Below, in pieces: positions 36,843 to 47,600 of a stretch of DNA of 64,000 nucleotides. How positions within the stretch are numbered: position 1 is the first letter of the stretch; each line of letters begins with the position of its first letter. This stretch comes from Polyodon spathula. Its lineage: Eukaryota > Chordata > Actinopteri > Acipenseriformes > Polyodontidae. Position numbers and translations under genes: made by a program. Location of the stretch: the NCBI RefSeq assembly GCF_017654505.1, contig NC_054571.1, positions 1,857,428 to 1,921,427 on the forward strand, given 5' to 3'. A model generated the notes under the pieces. It did not search any database and had not been told where the DNA came from. It saw only the letters and a list, made by a program, of their open reading frames with translations.

Positions 36843-39800
36843 CTGCAAGAAGGAAGGGGAATTTTACTCCAAATCTTCATGTGTGAAATTTGTATCTGAA
36901 AGTGAAAAAACACCATGTGGCAGGCTGGCGAGTGGATAGAGGCCCAGAGATAGACTTCAGTTCAAACAAATATACTTTTATTATAAATAAACACAAAATA
37001 AACGTGCACAAGGGCAAAAACAAAGCAATTTAAACACAAAGAAAGACAAAAAGCAAAACTTACAAAAATAACAATTTCCAGGCTGGGCAATGCCTTCACT
37101 GGATTCAAACTTTCCAAACAACCAAAAAAAAAACCAACCTGCTTCCTCAGCTCCCTCTCAAATGAGAAGCAGAGGCCTCCTTTTATATCAGGTGGCTGGG
37201 CGCTGATTGATCGTTAATCAACCTAATCAACTAATCAACCCCAGCCACCTGAACATAATAAACCCAGGCAGGTAGGGGAAATTAACCCCATCCCTGCCAA
37301 TTTAAAAAGGGCAGAGCTTTGCTCTGCCACACACCATTACAAAGAACTTAAGACTACTCTCAAGTTCCTCAGTTAAAAGCCACAGTTGTTTTATCTGGTT
37401 TGGTAACTTTGTTGGGTGCATTTCTCCTCTCTGAAAAACAATTGCCAACGACGAATTGGAGTAAATAGCTTTGAGAATTCAGTCTTACTGTAGAATATCG
37501 ACACAGCTGTATGTAGATGTAAATTAATAAAAGGTTCAGGTCCAGTTTGCCTAGTTCTGATGAAATCTAATTAAAAACTCCGATTTTTTTCTGTATGTTT
37601 TATTTTATTTATTGTAGGTTTTGTATTTTTCTGCAAGAAGCAAAGTTTTTTTTGTTTTTTTTACCTCACCTCTTTGGGAGCCTGTATTCCGATGTAGTCT
37701 GAGAATATTTTCCGGGCTTTGGGAATGATGTTTGTGGCTGGCTTGGTGCTGCGGTAATCCTGGCAGGCCAGCCAGAACTCGATATTCTCTTCACTGAACT
37801 CCGAGCGCAAGAACGAGCGGAACGCTGCCACCCCATCTGAGAGAGGAGAGGAGATAGAGAGGGAGAGCGGAGAGGAGGGGAGGGAGAGAGGAGATAGAGA
37901 GAGGAGAGGAGTAGAGAGAGAGAGGGGAGAGAAGTCTTTGATGTAGATAGAGTCTGCAGTGCAGAGAGGAGGTGCAGACCCTTGCCCCGGTCTACGTCTA
38001 CTAACCGAACACCCAAACCAGATATTCTGCAAGAACGAAGAAGGAGGGGGTGGATGAGATGATAGAGAGACGAGGTGCACCTCTCTCCTCCGGTGCTTCC
38101 CCTACACGCAGAGAGGGGAGGGAGCTCTCTCGATCCAATTATGAGGTTCTTCCTTCCCCTTACTTCTGAGCTGAGAGAGCTTTAGCATAGACTTTTCAAC
38201 TCTTTTATGTCCCAGGTGAGAGGCTGATAGTGGAGAGAGTCCAGGGAGAGGGAGAGAGGAGATAGAGAGAGGAGGTGAGGGAGAGGAGATGGAGATAGTG
38301 AGAGAGAGGGAAGCGAGGGAGAGAGCCCCCTCTCCCCAAATGAGAGCAGAGAGAGAGAGTGGAGAGGAGATGAGAGAGAGAGAGAGAGGGGAGCATAATA
38401 AAGACCAGGAGGGAGGGGAGGGAGAGAGGAGATAGAGAGAGGAGGTGAGGGAGAGGAGAGGAGATAGTGAGAGAGGAGGGGAGCGAGGGAGAGAGGAGAT
38501 AGAGAGAGAGGAGGAGATAGAGTTTGCCTAGGTGAGGGAGGAGATGAGATAGTGATCGAGAGGGGAGCGAGGGAGAGGGAGAGAGAGAGAGAGGAGGAGA
38601 GATAGTGAGATGAGGGAGAAGATTTTCCGGGATAGTGGGAGAGGGGAGATGAGATAGTTTTTGTTTTGGAGAGGGAGAGAGGAGATATAGAGGGGTGAGA
38701 GAGGAGGTGAGGAGAGGAGAGGAGATAGAGAGAGGAGGGGAGGAGAGAGAGAGAGGGAGAGAGGAGAGAGGAGGTGAGAGGGAGAGAGGAGATAGAGAGA
38801 GGAGGTGAGGGAGAGGAGAGGAGATAGTGAGAGAGGGGAGCGAGGGAGAGAGGAGATAGAGAGAGGAGGTGAGGGAGAGGAGAGGAGATAGTGAGAGAGG
38901 GGAGAACGAGGGAGAGAGGGGAGAGGAGATAGAGAGAGAGAGAGCGAGGGAGAGAGGAGATAGAGAGAGGAGGTGAGGGAGAGGAGAGGAGATAGAGAGA
39001 GGGGAGCGAGGGAGAGAGGAGATAGAGAGAGGAGGTGAGGGAGAGGAGAGGAGATAGTGAGAGAGAGGGGAGCGAGGGAGAGAGGAGATAGAGAGAGGAG
39101 GTGAGGGAGAGGAGATGAGATAGTGAGAGAGGGGAGCGAGGGAGAGAGGAGATAGAGAGAGGAGGTGAGGGAGAGGAGATGAGATAGTGAGAGAGAGGGG
39201 AGCGAGGGAGAGAGGAGATAGAGAGAGGAGGTGAGGGAGAGGAGATGAGATAGTGAGAGAGAGGGGAGCGAGGGAGAGAGGAGATAGAGAGAGGAGGTGA
39301 GGGAGAGGAGAGGAGATAGTGAGAGAGAGGGGAGCGAGGGAGAGAGGAGATAGAGAGAGGAGGTGAGGGAGGGAGAGAGGAGATAGAGAGAGGAGGTGAG
39401 GGAGAGGAGATGAGATAGTGATCGAGAGGGGAACGAGAGAGGAGAGGTGGAGGAGAGAGTGAGAGAGCGAGGGAGAGAGGAGATAGAGAGAGGAGGTGAG
39501 GGAGAGGAGAGGAGATAGTGAGAGAGGGGAGCGAGGGAGAGAGGAGAGAGAGAGGAGGTGAGGGAGAGGAGAGGAGATAGTGAGAGAGAGGGGAGCGAGG
39601 GAGAGAGGAGATAGAGAGAGGAGGTGAGGGAGAGGAGATGAGATAGTGAGAGAGAGGGGAGCGAGGGAGAGAGGAGATAGAGAGAGGAGGTGAGGGAGAG
39701 GAGAGGAGATAGTGAGAGAGGGGAGCGAGGGAGAGAGGAGAGAGGAGAGGTGAGAGAGGAGGAGGTGAGGGAGAGGAGATAGAGAGAGGAGGTGAGGGAG

Positions 39801-41610
39801 AGGAGTGAGATAGTGAGAGAGGGGAGCGAGGGAGAGAGGAGATAGAGAGAGGAGGTGAGGGAGAGAGAGAGGAGGGAGAGAGGAGGGGAGCGAGGGAGAG
39901 AGGAGATAGAGAGAGGAGGTGAGGGAGAGGAGAGGAGATAGTGAGAGAGAGGGGAGCGAGGGAGAGAGGAGATAGAGAGAGGAGGTGAGGGAGAGGAGAG
40001 GAGATAGTGAGAGAGGGGAGCGAGGGAGAGAGGAGATAGAGAGAGGAGGTGAGGGAGAGGAGATGGAGATAGTGAGAGGGGAGTGAGGGAGAGAGAGGAG
40101 ATAGAGAGGGAGAGAGGAGAAGAGGGGAAGGAGAGAGGAGATGGAGATAGTGAGAAGAAAGAGCATATATATGGAGGGAGGATATGAGAGGGGAGGGAAG
40201 AATATGATGTTAGAAAAGCAGGAGCTGTCTGACTGAGAAAGCCTTCCAGGTTGTTGATTCTCTGAACTACCCTTAGCAGTTCGTCTCTTCTTCCAGCTTT
40301 TTTACAAATATATTATTCTATTTTATTTTTTGTAAGACAGGTGTTGTCACTCACGGTGATGGGACAGGAGCACCTCGAGTGATCGACTCCATTCCAGCGC
40401 CTCCTGTGAGGTTGGCCTGCGAGAGAAACAAGGGTCACTACCATCAACAGACACTGCACAGGGTGGGGAGGAGGGTCACTACCATCAACAGATACTGCAC
40501 AGGGTGAGGAGGAGGGTCTCTACCATCAACAGATACTGCACAGGGTGGGGAGGAGGGTCACTACCATCAACAGATACTGCACAGGGTGGGGAGGAGGGTC
40601 TCTACCGTCAACAGATACTGCACAGGGTGGGGAGGAGGGTCACTACCATCAACAGATACTGCACAGGGTGGGGAGGAGGGTCTCTACCGTCAACAGATAC
40701 TGCACAGGGTGGGGAGGAGGGTCTCTACCATCAACAGATACTGCACAGGGTGGGGAGGAGGGTCTCTACCGTCAACAGATACTGCACAGGGTGGGGAGGA
40801 GGGTCTCTACCATCAACAGATACTGCACAGGGTGGGGAGGAGGGTCACTACCATCAACAGATACTGCACAGGGTGAGGAGGAGGGTCTCTACCATCAACA
40901 GATACTGCACAGGGTGGGGAGGAGGGTCTCTACCATCAACAGATACTGCACAGGGTGGGGAGGAGGGTCTCTACCGTCAACAGATACTGCACAGGGTGGG
41001 GAGGAGGGTCTCTACCATCAACAGATACTGCACAGGGTGAGGAGGAGGGTCTCTACCATCAACAGATACTGCACAGGGTGGGGAGGAGGGTCTCTACCAT
41101 CAACAGATACTGCACAGGGTGGGGAGGAGGGTCTCTACCATCAACAGATACTGCACAGGGTGGGGAGGAGGGTCTCTACCGTCAACAGATACTGCACAGG
41201 GTGGGGAGGAGGGTCTCTACCGTCAACAGATACTGCACAGGGTGGGGAGGAGGGTCTCTACCATCAACAGATACTGCACAGGGTGGGGAGGAGGGTCACT
41301 ACCATCAACAGCCAGCCATACTGCCACAGTTGGATGGGGGGGTGACTGTCGTCAACAGATACTGCACAGCCCCCCCCCCCAATACAGTGTGACAACAGTA
41401 GTGTCAACCTACTGCACGGTGGGGAGGGGTCTCTACCGTCAACAGATACTGCACAGGTGGGCACAGGGGACGAGGAGGGTCTCTACCGTCAACAGATACT
41501 GCACAGGGTGGGGAGGAGGGTCTCTACCGTCAACAGATACTGCACAGGGTGGGGAGGAGGGTCTCTACCGTCAACAGATACTGCACAGGGTGGGGAGGAG
41601 AATCACTGCT

Positions 41611-41645
<35 letters not shown>

Positions 41646-44600
41646 CACTGCTGTCAACAGATACTGCACAGGGTGGGGAAGAAGCCTGCTGAGTTCTGTT
41701 TCATTTCCTAAATCTTTACACTTTACGATTAAACACGGTTAAACATTTCAATTTTTGTAACCAAGGCCTTCATGGAAGCCCTCCATTAGAGAGCTGTTTA
41801 ATGATGTGGTATTAATGAGGGTGAGACTAGACAAGGAGAGTAGAAGAGAGGGGTGAGGAGTGCTGCCTTTTTCTTTCTTTCATTTTACAGTACTTTCTCT
41901 TTTTGTATTTAATCTTTTTATGTAGACTGTGTCGTGGTTTAAAGGTTTCAAATGCTTTGTCATTGATATTCTGAGTGTAAGATTTCTCTACCCTGTCAGA
42001 GAAATGATAAATGTCATTGCTGCTAAGAGGGGACTGGTAATAAAGTGTTAATGCTCACTTGTCATCCTTGTCTGGCTTCTCAGAGCTGCCCTCGCTGGAC
42101 GTGTTCTGGTCGCTGGAGGACTGGTCAGGTTTCTGCAGCAGAAAACTCAGCCTATTCTTCACTTCTTTAACGCTGGAGCGAGAGAGAAGGAGTGAAAGAG
42201 GAGGAGTGGGTATAGATGAAAGAGAGAGGACGTGCAAAACTATGCAAGGTGTTTTTGAGTTTGATTCAATATCCTCCATCCTAGTGGAGTAGTCGAGGGT
42301 AAACTTAGTTTATCACTTCTCATTTAAGGAATAAAATTCTGGCTGTTCCACAGGTTAACGCCAAGGCCCATTCCAATTTATTATATGAAGTGACTCGGGT
42401 GCAAGTATTGATGAGCAGAATCCTGATTAACCTTTACCCCACAGTTCTGCACGACCACCACAGCTGACATGCGCGTAATCAGGGGAGCGGGAACTACGAG
42501 CGCTGGGGGTGTGGCACACGTCTGGCTTGAAGATCAGGGGTGCTGTGCACCTGCTGGTGCAATGGTAAATCCTGCTAGTTTCGTGACTCTTATGATCGTG
42601 TGTGCAGGTCACTGCATCTTTACATTGCTTTAGAACACAAATGACAACAGCAGGATATTTTACAAACCACGCTGTCGCCGTCTCGCGAGAGTCGATTAGC
42701 ATTAGCGAGTACAGTAGAATGCTTCTTGAAAATGTCCCAAAAAAGAATATCAGATTTATTTTTTTTATAAATCCTTCAACAGCACCACCTGCTAAAATCA
42801 GCTTGTCACAACTAATACTAATCAAAACACACATATACAGTGACGTCCCCTCGTGACAAAAAAGCATTGCAAACCTTAGGAACCTGCTGGCTGTTCTTGT
42901 GTTGTTACTCTTCTGCAAGCCAGCACTCCTCTCTGCGCTGGATACCACTTCTATGGGACTCTGCGTTGTGTTGGGTTGTGGGGTGAAGTGTTCCCTGCTA
43001 GTCCAGCTGTGTTGGGTTGTGTGGTGAAGTGTTCCCTGCCCTTGCTAGTCCAGCTGTGTTGGGTTGTGTGGTGAAGTGTTCCCTGCCCTTGCTAGTCCAG
43101 CTGTGTTGGGTTGTGTGGTGAAGTGTTCCCTGCCCTTGCTAGTCCAGCTGTGTTGGGTTGTTTGGTGAAGTGTTCCCTGCCCTTGCTAGTCCAGCTGTGT
43201 TGGGTTGTTTGGTGAAGTGTTCCCTGCCCTTCTAGTCCAGCTGTGTTGGGTTGTGTGGTGAAGTGTTCCCTGCCCTTGCTAGTCCAGCTGTGTTGGGTTG
43301 TGTGGTGAAGTGTTCCCTGCCCTTGCTAGTCCAGCTGTGTTGGGTTGTTTGGTGAAGTGTTCCCTGCCCTTGCTAGTCCAGCTGTGTTGGGTTGTTTGGT
43401 GAAGTGTTCCCTGCCCTTGCTAGTCCAGCTGTGTTGGGTTGTTTGGTGAAGTGTTCCCTGCCCTGCTAGTCCAGCTGTGTTGGGTTGTTTGGTGAAGTGT
43501 TCCCTGCCCTTGCTAGTCCAGCTGTGTTGGGTTGTGTGGTGAAGTGTTCCCTGCCCTTCTAGTCCAGCTGTGTTGGGTTGTTTGGTGAAGTGTTCCCTGC
43601 CCTTGCTAGTCCAGCTGTGTTGGGTTGTTTGGTGAAGTGTTCCCTGCCCTTGCTAGTCCAGCTGTGTTGGGTTGTTTGGTGAAGTGTTCCCTGCCCTTGC
43701 TAGTCCAGCTGTGTTGGGTTGTTTGGTGAAGTGTTCCCTGCCCTTGCTAGTCCAGCTGTGTTGGGTTGTTTGGTGAAGTGTTCCCTGCCCTTGCTAGTCC
43801 AGCTGTGTTGGGTTGTTTGGTGAAGTGTTCCCTGCCCTTGCTAGTCCAGCTGTGTTGGGTTGTTTGGTGAAGTGTTCCCTGCCCTTGCTAGTCCAGCTGT
43901 GTTGGGTTGTTTGGTGAAGTGTTCCCTGCCCTTGCTAGTCCAGCTGTGTTGGGTTGTTTGGTGTGGTGAAGTGTTCCCTGCCCTTGCTAGTCCAGCTGTG
44001 TTGGGTTGTGGTGAAGTGTTCCCTGGCTAGTCCAGCTGTGTTGGGTTGTTTGGTGAAGTGTTCCCTGCCCTTGCTAGTCCAGCTGTGTTGGGTTGTGTGG
44101 TGAAGTGTTCCCTGCCCTTGCTAGTCCAGCTGTGTTGGGTTGTTTGGTGAAGTGTTCCCTGCCCTTGCTAGTCCAGCTGTGTTGGGTTGTTTGGTGAAGT
44201 GTTCCCTGCCCTTCTAGTCCAGCTGTGTTGGGTTGTTTGGTGAAGTGTTCCCTGCCCTTGCTAGTCCAGCTGTGTTGGGTTGTTTGGTGAAGTGTTCCCT
44301 GCCCTTGCTAGTCCAGCTGTGTTGGGTTGTTTGGTGAAGTGTTCCCTGCCCTTGCTAGTCCAGCTGTGTTGGGTTGTGTGGTGAAGTGTTCCCTGCCCTT
44401 CTAGACCAGCTGTGTTGTGTTGCTCAATAAGGGACACTGAAACAGCACACTGCCAATTGAGGGTTTTTTTATTTTCTTAGGACTGCAAAATCAACTTCCA
44501 CATTTTCTCTTATTTCCTCCACTCAGCTGACAGCAAAACTGACCAGGGGATGCAGAGGTGATGACATCACCAAACGTGCCAATGAAAAAATGCAATACAA

Positions 44601-47600
44601 AATGCAGGTTGCATCACATGAGTTCACTGGGCAACACAGGTTTGCTCCAAACGTTTTATGGCAAGCATGTTGTAAACACTGTTGCAAGGACCATGGTTAA
44701 AGCATGTGTTTCACTGAAATAGATAAATAGGTGTTGATGCTGCTTCATTTAATTAACACGTTTAACATAATAGCAACTGAATGCACAGCTTCCATCATAA
44801 ACAGGGCTGACAGTTTTGTTCAATGGTTTTCAGCACCCCCACTATAAAAACTGTCCCAGCACCTCTGCATCTCTGCACACCCTTAGTGTCCACCAGGAAC
44901 ACCAAAAAGGTTAGGTTAGCCACTTGTTCTTTTAGTACTACACCACTGTTCCATCTTCACCCTCCTTCCACCTGATCTTTAATGAGGGGTCCTGACCAGT
45001 GCAGTGCCCTCTAACCAAGTGGGCAACCAGAGGCCATCAATGCTCATGTGTAACACAGGGGGATAGAAAACAGGGTCAAACAACACTGATTTCAAGTAGT
45101 TTAATGGGTTCTTTGCAAATTCAGAAAAAGCAGATTTGTAACTGCGAGGAACAGGATTGCAGAGATGACATAGACCCCGATAGTTAAAATAAATACAGTT
45201 TTATTATTGTGTGGGAATTTCATTCCAGCAGTTAAAATAAATAGTGTTCTGGTCCTTATTGAAGACAACAGTTATACACGCCACACAGTAGCAGCACGAG
45301 AGGCTAGCAGCAGGCTGGGGAGAGAGTGGAGAGAGAGGAAGGTATAAGAGGAGAGTGGTAGAGAAATAGAGAAGGTAGAGAGAAGAGAGGATGGAGGGGG
45401 AAGGAGTGGAGAGAGTACAGGGGAGAGAATGGAGAGAGTACAGGGGAGAGAGTGGAGAGAGGTTTTTGGTAGGGGGGGGGGGGGGGGGGGGTGTTCACAT
45501 GGTTCCAGCCACGCTCCCCCTGCTGGTTTGAACCTGTTTTGGATCCTGAGTTAGTCAGTATCTGGTGCTTTGCATTTTCTCTTTGGTGGATAGCTGTCGC
45601 TTTTGAAATGGAAATTCTCTTGCTGGTTGGAAAGGTCACCCTTGTGAATAAGCCTCACAGCTCCTCTGTGCGGATCTGTTTGTGTGTGTTCTTCTCAAGG
45701 AAATGCATTTCAATAAAGAAAGAAAGAGCGAAGCTAACAGTCAGTTACCATGAAAATGCTATTGAATCAACAGGGTTGCAGTTTTAAAAAAAAAAATTGG
45801 TTTAAAGTTTGGATTCCTGGGCAGAGTAATGAGTTTATCGAGCCAAAGGTTTTCATCACTTTCTTGTAGATGCAACAGTTAGTCCTATCGATTATTGATC
45901 AGCATAACTTTTGTTTTTCGAGCCCTGCGTAACTAGCTGCTTTCTTTGCACTTTCCTAGACTAAAACTTTTCTTGTTTTTTTTTTGTGTTTGTTTTATGA
46001 TGAGGAATGGCAGAATCGAATGAAAAGGGCCTTGCTTTTGAATTCTAAAGTTTTCTCATTGTATTGAATAATAAAACGCACAGGCATGTTTTCAGGTGCA
46101 TTTTGAGAACAGTTTACACATTGTTTCTTCTTGTTTGTGAGTAATAGAGAGTCCTCAATGCATTTAATATGGTCAATTAAGTCCGTCCTGCTATTCAATA
46201 AGGAATCTGGTTTCTGATTATACCTCTGCTGCTTTAGGGAGCAAGATTACCACACGCTAACCCGTCCAGTTGAGCCTGACTGTTGCTATAAGGGTGTCTC
46301 CTCGGGAGCACTTTGGCTGGGCAACAGGATCCCAAGGCGACACTGAGCATTTCTGTTGTGAAACGCGGAGACACTCTGATTTGTTTGTTTGTTTGTTTGT
46401 TTCTGTTGTGAAATGGGGAGACACCCTGGTTTGTTTGTTTGTTTCTGTTGTGAAACGCGGAGACACTCTGGTGTGTTTGTTTGTTTGTTTCTGTTATGAA
46501 ACGGGGAGACACCCTGGTTTGTTTCTGTTGTGAAACGGGGAGACACCCTGGTTTGTTTGTTTGTTTGTTTCTGTTGTGAAACGGGGAGACACCCTGGTTT
46601 GTTTGTTTGTTTCTGTTGTGAAATGGGGAGACACCCTGGTTTGTTTGTTTGTTTGTTTCTGTTATGAAATGGGGAGACACTAGTTTGTTTGTTTGTTTCT
46701 GTTGTGAAACGGGGAGACACCCTGGTTTGTTTGTTTGTTTCTGTTGTGAAACGGGGAGACACCCTGGTTTGTTTGTTTGTTTGTTTGTTTGTTTCTGTTG
46801 TGAAACGGGGAGACACTGGTGTGTTTGTTTGTTTGTTTGTTTCTGTTATGAAACAGGGAGACACCCTGGTTTGTTTGTTTGTTTGTTTGTTTCTGTTATG
46901 AAACAGGGAGACACCCTGGTTTGTTTGTTTGTTTGTTTCTGTTGTGAAACTGGGAGACACCCTGGTTTGTTTGTTTTGTTTCTGTTATGAAACGGGGAGA
47001 CACCCTGGTTTGTTTGTTTGTTTCTGTTGTGAAACAGGGAGACACCCTGGTTTGTTTCTGTTATGAAACGGGGAGACACTCTGGTGTGTTTGTTTGTTTC
47101 TGTTGTGAAACAGGGAGACACCCTGGTTTGTTTCTGTTATGAAACGGGGAGACACCCTGGTTTGTTTGTTTGTTTCTGTTGTGAAACAGGGAGACACCCT
47201 GGTTTGTTTCTGTTATGAAACCGGGAGACACTCTGGTGTGTTTGTTTGTTTCTGTTGTGAAACGGGGAGACTCTGGTTTGTTTGTTTGTACTCACATGGT
47301 GCTGTTTCTTTTCTCATTGGACTTCACTGTGCTCTTGGATGAGTTACTGCTGTCAATCAGCTGGAGACAGACAGACAGACACATTTAAAACAATGATCAA
47401 TGATTAGTGATGTAGGCCATCCATGTTTTTTTTATTTATATAATTTAAAAATGAACTAGAAGGAAATTACATCACTGTGTAAAACAGACTGTGAGGTGAT
47501 TTAGAAACTCGCTCTATCCCTGCTGCACCAAGACCTGGGTTTCAGAACTGCCCTTGCTTAAATACTGTATATTACTGAAATGATTAGGAGCCAGGACTGG

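Noticed and set aside
36686..36916. 76-codon minus-strand frame overlapping the last RGS exon
   Set aside because: Wrong frame. The RGS-conserved frame ends at the TAG at 36671-36669.
37661..38080. 139-codon frame including the RGS core preceded by a Ser/Leu/Pro stretch
   Set aside because: The N-terminal part is intron array read through the acceptor. The exon starts at 37836.
38205..40166. 653-codon Ser/Leu/Pro frame
   Set aside because: Translation of the intronic CT-rich array of the left RGS gene on its own strand. It is bounded by real splice sites outside it.
42427..42948. 173-codon minus-strand frame
   Set aside because: It lies in intron 2 of the left RGS gene and has no recognisable similarity or splice signals.
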